64,000 nucleotides of DNA from Streptosporangium subroseum (GCF_900188345.1 NZ_FZOD01000014.1:124001-188000), one strand, 5' to 3'; positions 1-9,118 are shown, counted from the first letter of the stretch. Notes: a model not told the origin generated them from the sequence alone. Made by a program: numbers and translations.

Positions 1-1
1 C

Positions 2-217
2 TTCTGCCGGCTCTGGGCCCGCCACGACATATCCGGCAAGACTCGCGAAGCCAAGCGCTTCCATCACCGCGACGTCGGCGACCTGACCCTCATCGGCGAG
101 GTGTTCAACGTCAACAGCGCCCCCGGCCAGCAGCTGCTCATCTTCCAGGCCGAGCCCGCCAGTCCCTCCGAGCAGGCCCTGGCACTGCTGGGCAGCCTCT
201 CCGTCATGACGGCATGA
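2..217 (+). CDS. MmyB-like XRE-family regulator, C-terminal end (partial)
   Basis: Only the last 71 codons are present; the gene enters from the left edge. The reading frame ends at TGA 215-217. The visible peptide contains LWARHDISGK and NSAPGQQLL, typical of the C-terminal ligand-binding half of MmyB-like helix-turn-helix regulators. The complete regulator at 43451-44278 has nearly the same ending (FRRLWARHDISGKTRE, INSAPGQQLIVLQAEPASPS), so this is a paralogue of that gene. The DNA-binding half lies outside the window, so its target cannot be judged. Confidence 0.8.
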   Translation, partial: FCRLWARHDISGKTREAKRFHHRDVGDLTLIGEVFNVNSAPGQQLLIFQAEPASPSEQALALLGSLSVMTA

Positions 218-418
218 CACGCCGTATCCGCACGCCGCGACTCCCGGCTCCCGGCTCGCCCCTGGATCAGACAACTGTTCATTTTGATGCATTGCACATC
301 TTCTACCCCTTTTGGGACTCGTGCGACGAGTGAACATGAAGGTGCCTCCGCGGATCAGGCCTCTGCCGCGCAATGACCTGACCGTGGTGAGCAGCACACA
401 TCCTGGAAGGAAGACATA

Positions 419-1885
419 GTGAGGTTCGTGCCGCGCCTGCGTTCGATCCAAGCGCGCTACACGACGACCGCGACCGCGCTCCTGCTGATCGTCCTGATCG
501 CGGTGAGCGCGAGCTCCGACCTGGCCATCCGATACAGAATCCAGGACGACGCCTTCAACGACGCCGAACGGGTCGCCAGCCAGTGGAGCGCGGCGGTGCG
601 CAACGGCAACATGCCGAGCCTGATCCCCACCTCCACGGGCGTCAATCTCATCCAGCTGGTGGATGCCCGCGGCAAGGTCCTCGGAGCCAGCAGGGAGGCG
701 TGGGGCAAGCCGCCGCTGAGCGTGATCCGGCCTCCCGCCGACGATCGGTTCCAGAGGCTGACCGACGGATGTCTCATACTGATGGCCATCCGGGTCTCTC
801 CCACGGCGGACGCTCCGGTCGTCTACGCGGGCATCGAGGAACCGTCCATCCTTCGCAAGCACCGCCTGGAGTACTTCTTCGCCGGAAGCGCCCTCATCCT
901 CCTGATCTTCGCCGCCTGGATGACGTGGGCCGTGGTGGGCCGGACGCTGCGTCCGGTGGCGGCGATCCGCGAGCGGATGTCGGAGATCACGGTGAGCGAT
1001 CTGAGCCTGCGGGTGCCCATGCCGCCGGGTGAGGACGAGTTCGCGCTGCTGGCCAGCACCGCCAACCAGACCCTGGCCCGGCTGCAGGAGGCGGTGGAGC
1101 AGCAGCGTCAGTTCGCCTCCACCACCTCCCACGAGCTCAGGAATCCCATCGCCGGCCTGCGCACGCAGCTGGAGGAGGCGCTGCTCTACCCCGACGACGT
1201 CGATTCGCGCGAGACCATCCAGGGGGCGCTGTCGGCGACGGGCCGGCTGGAGGCGATCGTCAACGACCTGCTGCTGCTGGCCCGGCTACGTGTCGCCGAC
1301 CCGGCGGCGCGCGAGCTGGTCGACATCGGCAAACTCGTGGAGGAGGAGGCGGAGGCCCAGACCAACGGTGTGCCGGTATACGTTCACGCCTCCTCCGGCG
1401 TGTGGGTCTGCGGCTCCCAGATCCAGTTGATCCGGGTGGTGGGCAACCTGCTGAGCAACGCGCGGCGTCACGCCGACGTCAGCGTCAGGATCTCCGTGGA
1501 GTCCGTCGACGGCCAGGCCGTCGTGGCGGTGGTCGACGACGGCGCCGGCATCGCACCGGCCGATCGCGAACGGGTCTTCGAACGCTTCACCCGTCTGGAC
1601 GACGGGCGACGCCGCGACTCCGGCGGCAGCGGGCTCGGCCTGGCCATCTCCCGCGACATCGTCCGCTCCCACTACGGCACCCTGCGGATCGAGGACTCGC
1701 CGCGAGGCGCCCGGTTCGTTCTCCGGCTGCCGTTGATGGACGCCGAGCGCACCGTTCCGCCTTCTCCGCAGGAGACCTCCCCCCAGGAAACCCCTCCGCG
1801 GGAGGCTTCCCCTCAGCACACCCTCCCGCAGGACGCCTCCCCGCCGGGAGCCTCCGTCGAGGATCGCGGCGTTCAGCCGCTGTAG
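419..1885 (+). CDS. Orphan sensor histidine kinase
   Basis: A 488-aa membrane histidine kinase. A first membrane segment lies at about residues 17-37 and a second at about 152-173. The extracellular sensor between them is roughly 115 residues. A HAMP domain follows (about 174-226). The HisKA motif TTSHELRNP carries the phospho-acceptor His238. The N box is around Asn343 (VVGNLLSNARRHA) and the G boxes are DDGAGIAP (about 373-380) and GSGLGLAIS (about 403-411). Start is GTG 419, eight bases after GGAAGG at 405-410. No response regulator is adjacent: upstream is an MmyB-type regulator and downstream a convergent ABC gene, so the partner is unknown. The last 45 residues are a Pro/Ser/Gln tail of degenerate repeats (SPQET, SPQHT, LPQDAS). 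The 3' end overlaps the convergent ABC ATPase gene by 13 bp. Confidence 0.92.
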   Translation: MRFVPRLRSIQARYTTTATALLLIVLIAVSASSDLAIRYRIQDDAFNDAERVASQWSAAVRNGNMPSLIPTSTGVNLIQLVDARGKVLGASREAWGKPPLSVIRPPADDRFQRLTDGCLILMAIRVSPTADAPVVYAGIEEPSILRKHRLEYFFAGSALILLIFAAWMTWAVVGRTLRPVAAIRERMSEITVSDLSLRVPMPPGEDEFALLASTANQTLARLQEAVEQQRQFASTTSHELRNPIAGLRTQLEEALLYPDDVDSRETIQGALSATGRLEAIVNDLLLLARLRVADPAARELVDIGKLVEEEAEAQTNGVPVYVHASSGVWVCGSQIQLIRVVGNLLSNARRHADVSVRISVESVDGQAVVAVVDDGAGIAPADRERVFERFTRLDDGRRRDSGGSGLGLAISRDIVRSHYGTLRIEDSPRGARFVLRLPLMDAERTVPPSPQETSPQETPPREASPQHTLPQDASPPGASVEDRGVQPL

Positions 1886-2622
1886 AGGCGCGTGACGACG
1901 CCCTCCATGGACTCCTCGTCGGGGGCGGTGGCGCGCAGGTCGTCCAGGGTGCCGTCGAAGGCGAGGTGGCCGTGGTCGATGACCATGACCCTGCGGCAGA
2001 GTTTCTCGATGTCGCCCAGATCGTGGGTGGTGAGCAGGACGGTGGTGCCGCGGTCGGCGTTGAGGTGGCGGAGAAACTCGCGCATCGCGGCCTTGCTCAC
2101 CACGTCGAGGCCGATCGTGGGCTCGTCGAGCACCAGTACGGCGGGGTCGTGGAGGAGAGCGGCGGTGATGTCGCCGCGCATGCGCTGACCGAGACTGAGC
2201 TGGCGGACCGGTGTGCTCATGAACTCCGCGAGGCCGAGGAGCTCGGTCAGCTCGGCGAGCCGCCGCCGGAAGTCGATTTGATCTACTTTGTAAAGATGGC
2301 GGACCAGTTCGAAGCTGTCCTTGAGCGGAAGATCCCACCACAGGGTCGTCCGCTGCCCGAAGACCACGCCGATCCTGCGGGCCAGCGCCATGCGGCGGCG
2401 CGTCGGGTCGAGCCCCGCCACCTGGATGCGGCCCGAGGTCGGCGCCAGGATGCCGGTGAGCATCTTGATGGTGGTGGACTTGCCCGCGCCGTTGGGGCCG
2501 AGGTAGCCGACGAACTCCCCGGCCTCCACGGTGAACGACAGATCCCGTACGGCGTGCACGGTCTTCCTGGCCTTGCGGCGGCCGACGGTGAACGAGCGGC
2601 CGACCCGGTTGAGTTCGATCAT
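1873..2622 (-). CDS. ABC-2 exporter, ATP-binding protein
   Basis: A 249-aa ATPase with Walker A GPNGAGKST (about residues 44-52), Q-loop around VVFGQRTTLWWD, signature LSLGQRMRGD and Walker B VLVLDEPTIGLD. The variant signature LSLGQR, with the WWDLP segment after the Q-loop, is typical of the COG4586 group of exporter ATPases, which pair with two ABC-2 membrane proteins, as here. I chose ATG 2622 because the conserved N-terminus MIELNRVGRSF begins there and it lies two bases after the stop of the permease gene at 2625-3413. Energises export of an unknown substrate; families of this type include drug and viologen exporters. Confidence 0.9.
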   Translation of the reverse strand: MIELNRVGRSFTVGRRKARKTVHAVRDLSFTVEAGEFVGYLGPNGAGKSTTIKMLTGILAPTSGRIQVAGLDPTRRRMALARRIGVVFGQRTTLWWDLPLKDSFELVRHLYKVDQIDFRRRLAELTELLGLAEFMSTPVRQLSLGQRMRGDITAALLHDPAVLVLDEPTIGLDVVSKAAMREFLRHLNADRGTTVLLTTHDLGDIEKLCRRVMVIDHGHLAFDGTLDDLRATAPDEESMEGVVTRLYSG

Positions 2623-2624
2623 GT

Positions 2625-3413
2625 TCAACTTCCCGTCGAGCGGTAGCGGCGGATGCCCGCCCGCCAGGCGAGGGCGGCGGCGACGGACAGGACGACGGCC
2701 GCCAGGGGCGCGGCGAAGCGGAGCCAGTACGGCAGGCCGAGGGGGTCCGGCCGGTCCAGGACGAACAGGGCGGGCTGCCAGTTCACGAAGGCCAGCGGCA
2801 CGATGAACGTGACGCCCTTGACGAGTTCGTTGCCGTACACGCTCAGCGGATACTGGGTGAGCGCGCTGCCGCCGTAGGTGAAGGCGTTGGCCACCTCGGG
2901 GGCGTCGGTCAGCAGAAACTGCATCGCCCCGCCGAGGGTGAAGATCGAGGCGAAGATGACCGTCCCGCACAGGATCATCACCGGGATCATCCAGGCCCTG
3001 CCGGCGGGCAGGCCGAGCTGGGGCAGGGCGATGGCCAGCACGACGGCGGCCTGGGCCAGCCTGCCGAGGCGCTGCACGCTGAAGCGGTCCGTGGCCATCT
3101 GGACGAACGCGCCGGCCGGGCGGATCAGCATGGTGTCGAAGGTGCCGGCCTTGATGTGCTGGCTGAGGCGTTCCACGTTGCCGAAGAGGATGTCGCTCAG
3201 GGCGAAGGACAGGCCGGCGGCGCCGTACAGGAACATCACCTCGGCCAGGTCGAACCCGCCCAGGGATCCGACGTGCTCGAAGATCACCCAGATCGCCGCC
3301 ACGTCAAGCCCGCTGACGATGAACGAGCCGATCACCATCATGATCAGCGGGCCGGGGTACTGCGCGGAGGCCCTCAGCCAGGTCCAGGCGAGCAGGAGAT
3401 ACGTTCTGACCAT
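2625..3413 (-). CDS. ABC-2 family exporter membrane protein
   Basis: A 262-aa integral membrane protein with about six hydrophobic segments. The N-terminal stretch RTYLLLAWTWLRASAQYPGP and the central IKAGTFDTMLIRPAG motif match the COG3694 group of ABC-2 permeases (DUF990-like). It is the middle gene of a three-gene exporter: the ATPase follows after 2 bp and the second permease ends 45 bp upstream. The two permeases should form a heterodimeric pore. Substrate unknown. Confidence 0.87.
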   Translation of the reverse strand: MVRTYLLLAWTWLRASAQYPGPLIMMVIGSFIVSGLDVAAIWVIFEHVGSLGGFDLAEVMFLYGAAGLSFALSDILFGNVERLSQHIKAGTFDTMLIRPAGAFVQMATDRFSVQRLGRLAQAAVVLAIALPQLGLPAGRAWMIPVMILCGTVIFASIFTLGGAMQFLLTDAPEVANAFTYGGSALTQYPLSVYGNELVKGVTFIVPLAFVNWQPALFVLDRPDPLGLPYWLRFAAPLAAVVLSVAAALAWRAGIRRYRSTGS

Positions 3414-3458
3414 CAGGCGCCCACCCCCGCGGTCTCCGGCTCGGGGACGCTCACGTCG

Positions 3459-4232
3459 TCAACCACCCTGGACCACGACCTTCCTGCGGGCCGAGCGGGT
3501 GACGAGGGCGCCCAGGAGCAGCAGCGCCACCGCCCAGGCGCTCTGGAAGCCGAGGGCCTCGAGGACGTCCCGCTTGCCGAGATAGACGTCGGCGGGGACC
3601 TGCACCATCGCCGACCAGGGGAGGGCGGCCGCCACCGTGCCGAGCCGGCCGGGGAACAGGTTCAGCGGCAGGACCATGCCGCTGAAGAAGAACGTCATCA
3701 CCAGCGACAGGGACTGGACGCCCCGGTCGTCGATGATCCAGCAGGCGGACAGCGCGATCAGGTAGCGCCAGCCGAAGCTGACGATCACTCCCAGTACGAA
3801 GCTGGCGAGGAAGAAGGCCCAGGTCGCCGGGTCGATCGGCACGACGAGACCGAACAGCGCGGCGCCGACGATCGTCGGCGGCAGGCTGCGCAGCAGGAAC
3901 AGGTAGGCGGCCCGGCCGAGATCGTCGGCGAGGCTCCACATCTGCAGTGACGCCGGGCGGATGAGGTCGATGGCGACGTCGCCGGTGCGGACCCGTTCGG
4001 AGATCTCCAGGCCGCCGCCGAAGACCTGCATGGGGCCGATGAAGGCCTGGCTGAGGAAGCAGAAGGTGACGGCGTCGGCGATGTCATATCCGGCGAGTCC
4101 CGGGCGGGCCTCCCACAGGGCGATCAGGACGTAGGCGCGCAGGATCCCGAAGACGGTGTTGGTGAAGGCTCCGGCGATGGCGGCGGCGCGGTAGGTGGAG
4201 TGGCGGCGGAAACCATACGCGGCGATACGCAT
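3459..4232 (-). CDS. ABC-2 family exporter membrane protein (first gene of operon)
   Basis: A 257-aa integral membrane protein with about six hydrophobic segments. VRTGDVAIDLIRPASLQ parallels the IKAGTFDTMLIRP motif of its partner permease, as expected of COG4587/COG3694 pairs. Start is ATG 4232. The 218-bp divergent region to the esterase at 4451 must carry the promoters of both units; an AT-rich TATATAT run lies at about 4370. It is the promoter-proximal gene of the three-gene exporter. Confidence 0.87.
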   Translation of the reverse strand: MRIAAYGFRRHSTYRAAAIAGAFTNTVFGILRAYVLIALWEARPGLAGYDIADAVTFCFLSQAFIGPMQVFGGGLEISERVRTGDVAIDLIRPASLQMWSLADDLGRAAYLFLLRSLPPTIVGAALFGLVVPIDPATWAFFLASFVLGVIVSFGWRYLIALSACWIIDDRGVQSLSLVMTFFFSGMVLPLNLFPGRLGTVAAALPWSAMVQVPADVYLGKRDVLEALGFQSAWAVALLLLGALVTRSARRKVVVQGG

Positions 4233-4450
4233 GTAGAGCAGGAAGACTTCCTCCTGAGGGCGCTAGGACAACCCTCCTATCGTCCTCGGTGCACCTTGCC
4301 CGGGCAATGGATTTTTAGGCATCCGGTCGGCTGACGGAGGAGAGGCAAGTTAAAACTGGGGAAGGTTGATATATATCCGTAATCGTCATGAAATGTCCTA
4401 TTCAGATAGAATCATGTTCTGGCTAGGGAAAACCCTCTGCGGGGGCGCTC

Positions 4451-5614
4451 ATGCACGATGAGATCGATGTGGACGTCTGTCCTGACTATCCGCTCAGCTG
4501 GCAGGCTGCGGCGCTCAGCGCGATCATGCGCCGCACCTTCAAGCCGATGTCCGGCATTCTCCTGAGGACCGGTATCGGCGTCATGGCGGTCTCCCGCATC
4601 GCCGCGCTCGCGGGAAAGGTGCCGCTCCGCCTGCCCGCCCACGTGAGCGTCGTGCGGGATGAGGTCGGGGCGTGCTCCGGCGAGTGGGTTCGCGCCGGGC
4701 AGGAGCTGGACGAGGGCAAGGTGCTGCTCTACTTCCACGGCGGCGGCTACTTCGCCTGCTCCCCGGCGACCCATCGACCGATCACCTGGCGCCTGTCGGC
4801 CGCGGCCCGGCGTCCCGTACTGGCCGTCGACTACCGCCAGGGCCCGGTCCACCGGCTGCCCGAGTCCCTTGAGGACGCGGTCGCCGCCTACCTGTGCCTT
4901 CTGGAGCGCGGCTACGCCCCCGCAGACATCCTGCTCGCCGGTGACTCCGCCGGTGGCCATCTCACCCTGGCCACGCTCCTGGCGCTCCGCGACCGAGGCC
5001 TGCCGCTGCCCGCGGCCGCCGTGTGCCTGTCGCCGTGGACCGACCTCACCGACGTGCCCCACCAGGTCAACAGCCTGCTCGACCCGATGATCTCGGCCGG
5101 ACGGGTCGACTGGCTCGCCCGCCGCTGGACCGTCGGCCTCGATACCCGCCATCACCTGGTCTCCCCGGTGTTCGGCGACTACACCGGGCTGCCGCCCCTC
5201 ATGATCGTCACTGGTTCCACCGAGGTCCTCCGCGACGAGGGCCGCCGCGTCGCCGAGCGGGCCCGCTCGGGCGGGGTGCCGGTCACCTACGAGGAGTGGC
5301 CCCGCATGCCCCATGCCTTCGCCATCCTCGCCGACGTCGTCCCCGAGGCCCGCCGGGTCTTCCTGCACATCGCCAGGTTCCTCAGCGCGGCCCAGGTCCT
5401 CGCCGCGGACGATCCCGGGGTGCGGGATCTCGCCACGTACGACCCCGCCGTCCAGGACCCCGACATGTACGGTCCCCTGGGTCAGGACCTCGCGGGGGAG
5501 CCCGTCGCGTACGACCCCGCCGTCCAGGACCCCGCCGCGGACGATCCCGGCGCGCGGTCCGACGCGTCCGCCGTCCAGGATCCGACCGCGCGACCCGGCT
5601 CCGCCGCGGCCTGA
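4451..5614 (+). CDS. HSL-family alpha/beta hydrolase with repetitive C-terminal tail
   Basis: A 387-aa esterase/lipase-like hydrolase of the hormone-sensitive lipase family. It has the oxyanion-hole motif HGGG (residues 96-99), nucleophile elbow GDSAGG with Ser166, and catalytic His288 (MPHAF). The usual acid position reads TEVLRDEG, so Glu258 stands where Asp is more common. The catalytic domain ends near residue 315. The remaining 70 residues are a low-complexity Asp/Pro/Ala tail containing YDPAVQDP twice. At DNA level a 27-bp segment is exactly repeated at 5436-5462 and 5508-5534, and an 18-bp segment at 5401-5418 and 5533-5550, so the tail grew by internal duplication. Physiological substrate unknown. 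Confidence 0.9.
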   Translation: MHDEIDVDVCPDYPLSWQAAALSAIMRRTFKPMSGILLRTGIGVMAVSRIAALAGKVPLRLPAHVSVVRDEVGACSGEWVRAGQELDEGKVLLYFHGGGYFACSPATHRPITWRLSAAARRPVLAVDYRQGPVHRLPESLEDAVAAYLCLLERGYAPADILLAGDSAGGHLTLATLLALRDRGLPLPAAAVCLSPWTDLTDVPHQVNSLLDPMISAGRVDWLARRWTVGLDTRHHLVSPVFGDYTGLPPLMIVTGSTEVLRDEGRRVAERARSGGVPVTYEEWPRMPHAFAILADVVPEARRVFLHIARFLSAAQVLAADDPGVRDLATYDPAVQDPDMYGPLGQDLAGEPVAYDPAVQDPAADDPGARSDASAVQDPTARPGSAAA

Positions 5615-5905
5615 GGCCGCCTCCGCCGTCCGGTGCGGCGGAATCCCCGAAGTCGGTGAATTTCGCCGATGTCGTGACGGCGACCGGATTTCACCGGTGT
5701 GGTGACGGAGGCCGACAGGGGGCTGTCATAGCTGGTCACGGCGTCACATCCCGTACCAGAAAGCACTCTTCGCACCACGGGTGCCTTACCTTGAGGGATC
5801 ATTCGCCTTACCTGTCATATCCCTTGTGAGCGGTCGGGAGCGAAGGCCCCTCGATTCCCGCCACAGTGTGCTTGCCATAGCTCGCACACGAGAGGCTCAA
5901 CCAGG

Positions 5906-7531
5906 ATGGCACGTGGCGGAAACGGCCCCATGAACGGCATGCCGCCCGGTGTGCGGCCCCTGACCGTCGGGGACCCGGTCATCATCGGCCGTTACCTTCT
6001 GCTCGGCCGCCTCGGGGTCGGCGGGATGGGCATCGTCTACCTGGCCGAACACCCGCAAGGTGGTGTGGTAGCGCTCAAGACGCCACATCCCATGCATCTC
6101 AACGATGCCACGCTTCGAGCCCGCTTCGCGGAAGAAGTGGAATTCTCCCGGCGAGTGGTGCCTTTCTGCACCGCGGCGGTGGTGGAGGACGGCACCGACA
6201 AGGACCGGCCCTATCTCGTCTCCGAATACATCCGCGGTCCCGCGCTGTCCCAGGTGGTGTCCGCCCACGGTCCCCTCACCCCGGACCTGGCGTACGGCGC
6301 CGCCCTGGGGGTGGCCGCCGCGCTGATGGCGGTGCACGAGGCCGGACTGGTTCATCGTGATCTCAAGCCGGGCAACGTGCTGCTGTCCGACACCGGGCCA
6401 CGGCTGATCGACTTCGGCATCGCCAGGGACGTGGACACCCTCGCCGCGCACACGCAGGCGGGGCAGGTCATGGGCAGCCCCGGCTGGGTCGCCCCCGAGC
6501 GGCTCACGGGCGGTCCCGCGCTTCCCGCCTCGGACGTCTTCGCCTGGGGCTGCCTGATCGCCTACGCCTCCACCGGTCACCATCCCTTCGGCGGCGGCGA
6601 GTTCGACGCGCTGACCCGGCGCATCCTGGTCGAGCCGCCGCGCGTCGCCTCGGTGCCCGCGCTGCTGCGTCCCGCCGTCGAGGCGTCGCTGGCGAAGAAC
6701 CCCGGCCACCGGCCCCGGGCCGACGAACTGCTCGGCGCGCTGCTCGCGGCAGGTGGCGTGGGCGACCCCTGGGATCACCGCGTCGCGGTCGCCGAGGTGC
6801 TGGCCGAGATCTGGACGCCGGTGCCCTACCCGCCGGGAGCCGGGCACGTGCGACCGGCGGCCGCCGAGTCGGTGCGAGATCAGCTCTCGGTCCCCTCGAA
6901 GGTCTCCCGCCGGGCGCCGCGCAGGAGCGCGCACCTGTCGCAGGCGAGCTTCGCGGCGCTGGCCACGGTCTCCATGGCGGCCGTCACCGTGGTCGCCGCC
7001 GCGAGCGGGACCGGCACCGACGAGGGCGCGGGCGTTCCCCAGCGGATGCCGATGGTGATCCAGAGCGAGGGCACGACCCCGAGCTCGGTCCTCCGTGGCA
7101 ACCCTCCGCCGGAGGGCAGGCCGCAGATGCCCCTTCCGGTGACCCCCGCCACGGTCCTGGTCACCACGACCCAGACCGTCTCGGCGCCCACCCCGGACGC
7201 TGGTGACCGCGAGGATCTCTCTCCCGGGCAGCCGTACGGACCGGACGGCCGGCCCGACGAGAACGAGGACGAGGGCGGCAACGGCGGCGGCAACGGGGGC
7301 GGGGGCGACGACGAGCCGCAGACCTGTGCGGGCGCGAACGCGAAGAACAAGCCCAAGGCCCGGAGAAACGACTGCCCGGCGACGTCGAGCACCCCCCGGC
7401 CCTCCTTCACCCAGATCCCGCAGACCGGCGACGGCGAGAGCCCGTCCCCGACGCCGACCACCCCGATTCCCTCGTCGACGGTGATCACGCCGCCGCCGAG
7501 CTCCGGCCCCTCGATACAGATAGGAGATTGA
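5906..7531 (+). CDS. Membrane-anchored Ser/Thr protein kinase (Hanks type)
   Basis: A 541-aa protein. The kinase domain spans about residues 28-285: glycine loop GRLGVGGMG (34-42), ATP-binding Lys58, catalytic loop HRDLKPGN with Asp152, DFG at 169-171 and the APE-like motif APERL. One membrane span follows at about 347-367, then about 170 extracellular residues rich in Pro, Gly, Thr and acidic residues. Two cysteines lie in this tail (TCAGANAK, NDCPATSS). No PASTA repeats are present, so it is not the classical PknB. Start is ATG 5906; a second ATG lies nine codons in. It is followed 84 bp later by a stand-alone ABC ATPase in the same direction, possibly co-transcribed. Confidence 0.93.
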   Translation: MARGGNGPMNGMPPGVRPLTVGDPVIIGRYLLLGRLGVGGMGIVYLAEHPQGGVVALKTPHPMHLNDATLRARFAEEVEFSRRVVPFCTAAVVEDGTDKDRPYLVSEYIRGPALSQVVSAHGPLTPDLAYGAALGVAAALMAVHEAGLVHRDLKPGNVLLSDTGPRLIDFGIARDVDTLAAHTQAGQVMGSPGWVAPERLTGGPALPASDVFAWGCLIAYASTGHHPFGGGEFDALTRRILVEPPRVASVPALLRPAVEASLAKNPGHRPRADELLGALLAAGGVGDPWDHRVAVAEVLAEIWTPVPYPPGAGHVRPAAAESVRDQLSVPSKVSRRAPRRSAHLSQASFAALATVSMAAVTVVAAASGTGTDEGAGVPQRMPMVIQSEGTTPSSVLRGNPPPEGRPQMPLPVTPATVLVTTTQTVSAPTPDAGDREDLSPGQPYGPDGRPDENEDEGGNGGGNGGGGDDEPQTCAGANAKNKPKARRNDCPATSSTPRPSFTQIPQTGDGESPSPTPTTPIPSSTVITPPPSSGPSIQIGD

Positions 7532-7615
7532 TCACTTACTCGGGCGGTTCCAGGTGGGACAAACTGGTGCATCCGTTAAAGTGAACGCCGCAGGTCGAGG
7601 CGGAGGGGGAGACCG

Positions 7616-8434
7616 ATGGGCGAGCTTGTTCGGGGTCCGGTGGAGCTGAGCGGTGTCGGCGTCCGAGTGGTCGGGCGGACGCTGCTGGACGACATCGACT
7701 GGCGGGTGAACTACGGAGAGCACTGGGTGATCCTGGGGCCCAACGGCGCGGGGAAGACCACGCTACTGTCGCTGGTGGCCGCCGTGCGGCATCCCACCGA
7801 GGGAGCCGTCACCGTGCTCGGCCAGCGGCTGGGCCGGGTGGATCTGAGGGAGCTCCGCCGCCACATCGGCCTGGTCGCCGCCAGCCAGCGGCTCGTCGAC
7901 GAGGAGCTGATGGAGGAGGAGGGCGCCACGGCGCACACCGTCGTCCTGACCGGCCACACCGGGACCAGCGCCCCGCTCTGGGGCCGGTACGGCCCCGCAG
8001 AGCACGAGCGCGCTCACCGCCTGCTGGCCGACATGGGCTGCAAGGACCTCGCCGACCGGCCCTTTCGCGTCTGCTCCCAGGGCGAGCGGGCCCGGATCCG
8101 CATCGCCAGGGCGCTGATGGTCGACCCGGTGATCCTGTTGCTGGACGAGCCGTTCGCCGGGCTCGACCTGCCCGGGCGTGAGGACCTGATCAGCGCGGTG
8201 GAGGATCTCGCCACGACTCGCCCGGCGTTGACCACGGTCACCGTCACCCATCACCTGGAGGAGGTCCCGGCCACCACGACCCACGCCCTGCTGATGCGCG
8301 ACGCCCGCATCCAGGCGAGCGGTCCGGTGACGGAGATCCTGACAGATGAGAGCCTGTCGGAGTGCTTCGGCAGGCCGTTGCGGATCGACGCCCACGACGG
8401 CCGCTGGTCCGCCCGTGCGCTACGTGATCGCTAG
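7616..8434 (+). CDS. Stand-alone ABC ATPase (YlmA/ModF-like)
   Basis: A 272-aa single ATP-binding cassette: Walker A GPNGAGKTT (about residues 41-49), a degenerate signature CSQGERARIRIARAL in place of LSGGQ, Walker B VILLLDEPFAGLD, and switch HVTHHLEEVP-type region TVTHHLEEVP. No permease or binding protein is nearby, so a transport role is not supported by context. Similar solitary cassettes (YlmA, ModF group) occur widely, and their role is poorly known. The start ATG 7616 follows a purine-rich GGAGGGGGAG stretch. It follows the Ser/Thr kinase by 84 bp on the same strand. Confidence 0.85.
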   Translation: MGELVRGPVELSGVGVRVVGRTLLDDIDWRVNYGEHWVILGPNGAGKTTLLSLVAAVRHPTEGAVTVLGQRLGRVDLRELRRHIGLVAASQRLVDEELMEEEGATAHTVVLTGHTGTSAPLWGRYGPAEHERAHRLLADMGCKDLADRPFRVCSQGERARIRIARALMVDPVILLLDEPFAGLDLPGREDLISAVEDLATTRPALTTVTVTHHLEEVPATTTHALLMRDARIQASGPVTEILTDESLSECFGRPLRIDAHDGRWSARALRDR

Positions 8435-8519
8435 AGCGTGTCCGATAAGTGATCATGAGATGATCGTTCATGGTAAGTCGCGGTGAGCCGACCGACGGGG
8501 CCTGACGGGGATCGGACCG

Positions 8520-8807
8520 TCAGTCCTTCTTGCGCTGCCGGATGAGACCCATGAACCCGGGGCTCGGCTTGAACTTGGCCGTCCAGGTCTCGGCGATCTC
8601 CAGGGGCTCGCCGGTCTGCGGGTTGCGTCCGGTCCGTGCGGGCTTGTGCACGATCTCGAAGGATCCGAAGCCGGGGAGCGCCACCTTGTCCTCGGCCGCC
8701 ACGGCCGTCTGGATGGTCCCCAGGATCGCTTCGAGAGCCGCGGCGGTCTGCCGCCGGCTGAGCCCCGCCTCGGCCGCGGCCTTCTCGATCAGCTCGCGCT
8801 TGTTCAT
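8520..8807 (-). CDS. HU-family nucleoid protein
   Basis: A 95-aa histone-like DNA-binding protein. It begins MNKRELIEKAAAEAGLS, has the HU/IHF signature GFGSFEIV and the beta-arm region ARTGRNPQTGEPLEI, and ends in a short basic tail. It is the short form, without the long Lys/Ala-rich C-terminal extension of actinobacterial HupB/HupS. It compacts and bends DNA without strong sequence preference. It lies 760 bp from another nucleoid gene, mIHF. Confidence 0.95.
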   Translation of the reverse strand: MNKRELIEKAAAEAGLSRRQTAAALEAILGTIQTAVAAEDKVALPGFGSFEIVHKPARTGRNPQTGEPLEIAETWTAKFKPSPGFMGLIRQRKKD

Positions 8808-8961
8808 CTGAATCCTTCCGGCATGAAGACCTCAGGATCAGCTTATGGAGGAAACGCGTTGTGATGTCGCACGGCTCGGCGCCGGATTTCAGGCGGGTTC
8901 GAGGCGTGTTCCGGGTGGGCGACGATCAGCGGGGAGGTGCGATGCCGGGGCCGTCGTGCTT

Positions 8962-9003
8962 GGCGAGTGCCTGTCATCTGCGGTGAGGTGACAGGCACTC
9001 GCC
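8962..9003 (-). terminator. Hairpin terminator of the 35-aa small gene
   Basis: A perfect 15-bp inverted repeat (8962-8976 and 8989-9003, arm GGCGAGTGCCTGTCA) with a 12-nt loop. It begins eight bases past the stop of the small gene at 9011-9118. Confidence 0.8.
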
Positions 9004-9010
9004 CTCGTGT

Positions 9011-9118
9011 TCAGCGGTCGGACTGGGCGGCCAGCCGTTCCGCCTCCGTGTGTAGGGCCTCGACGAGGATGAGCTCCAGACGGAGGTCTTCGTCAACGAG
9101 GCCGACCAGAACTTCCAT
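9011..9118 (-). CDS. Small 35-aa protein
   Basis: A very short reading frame with gene-like signals: ATG 9118 preceded by GGGAGG at optimal distance, a 35-codon frame (begins MEVLVGLVDEDLRLEL, ends AERLAAQSDR), and a strong hairpin terminator starting eight bases after the stop. The peptide is acidic, leucine-rich and predicted helical, with neither signal peptide nor cysteine. Function unknown; I do not recognise a family. It may be a small regulatory peptide. Confidence 0.55.
   Translation of the reverse strand: MEVLVGLVDEDLRLELILVEALHTEAERLAAQSDR

Noticed and set aside
5615..5905. A regulatory RNA or riboswitch before the Ser/Thr kinase
   Set aside because: Short partial repeats (GATGTCGTGACGG, GGTGTGGTGACGG) are present, but no structured class is recognisable.
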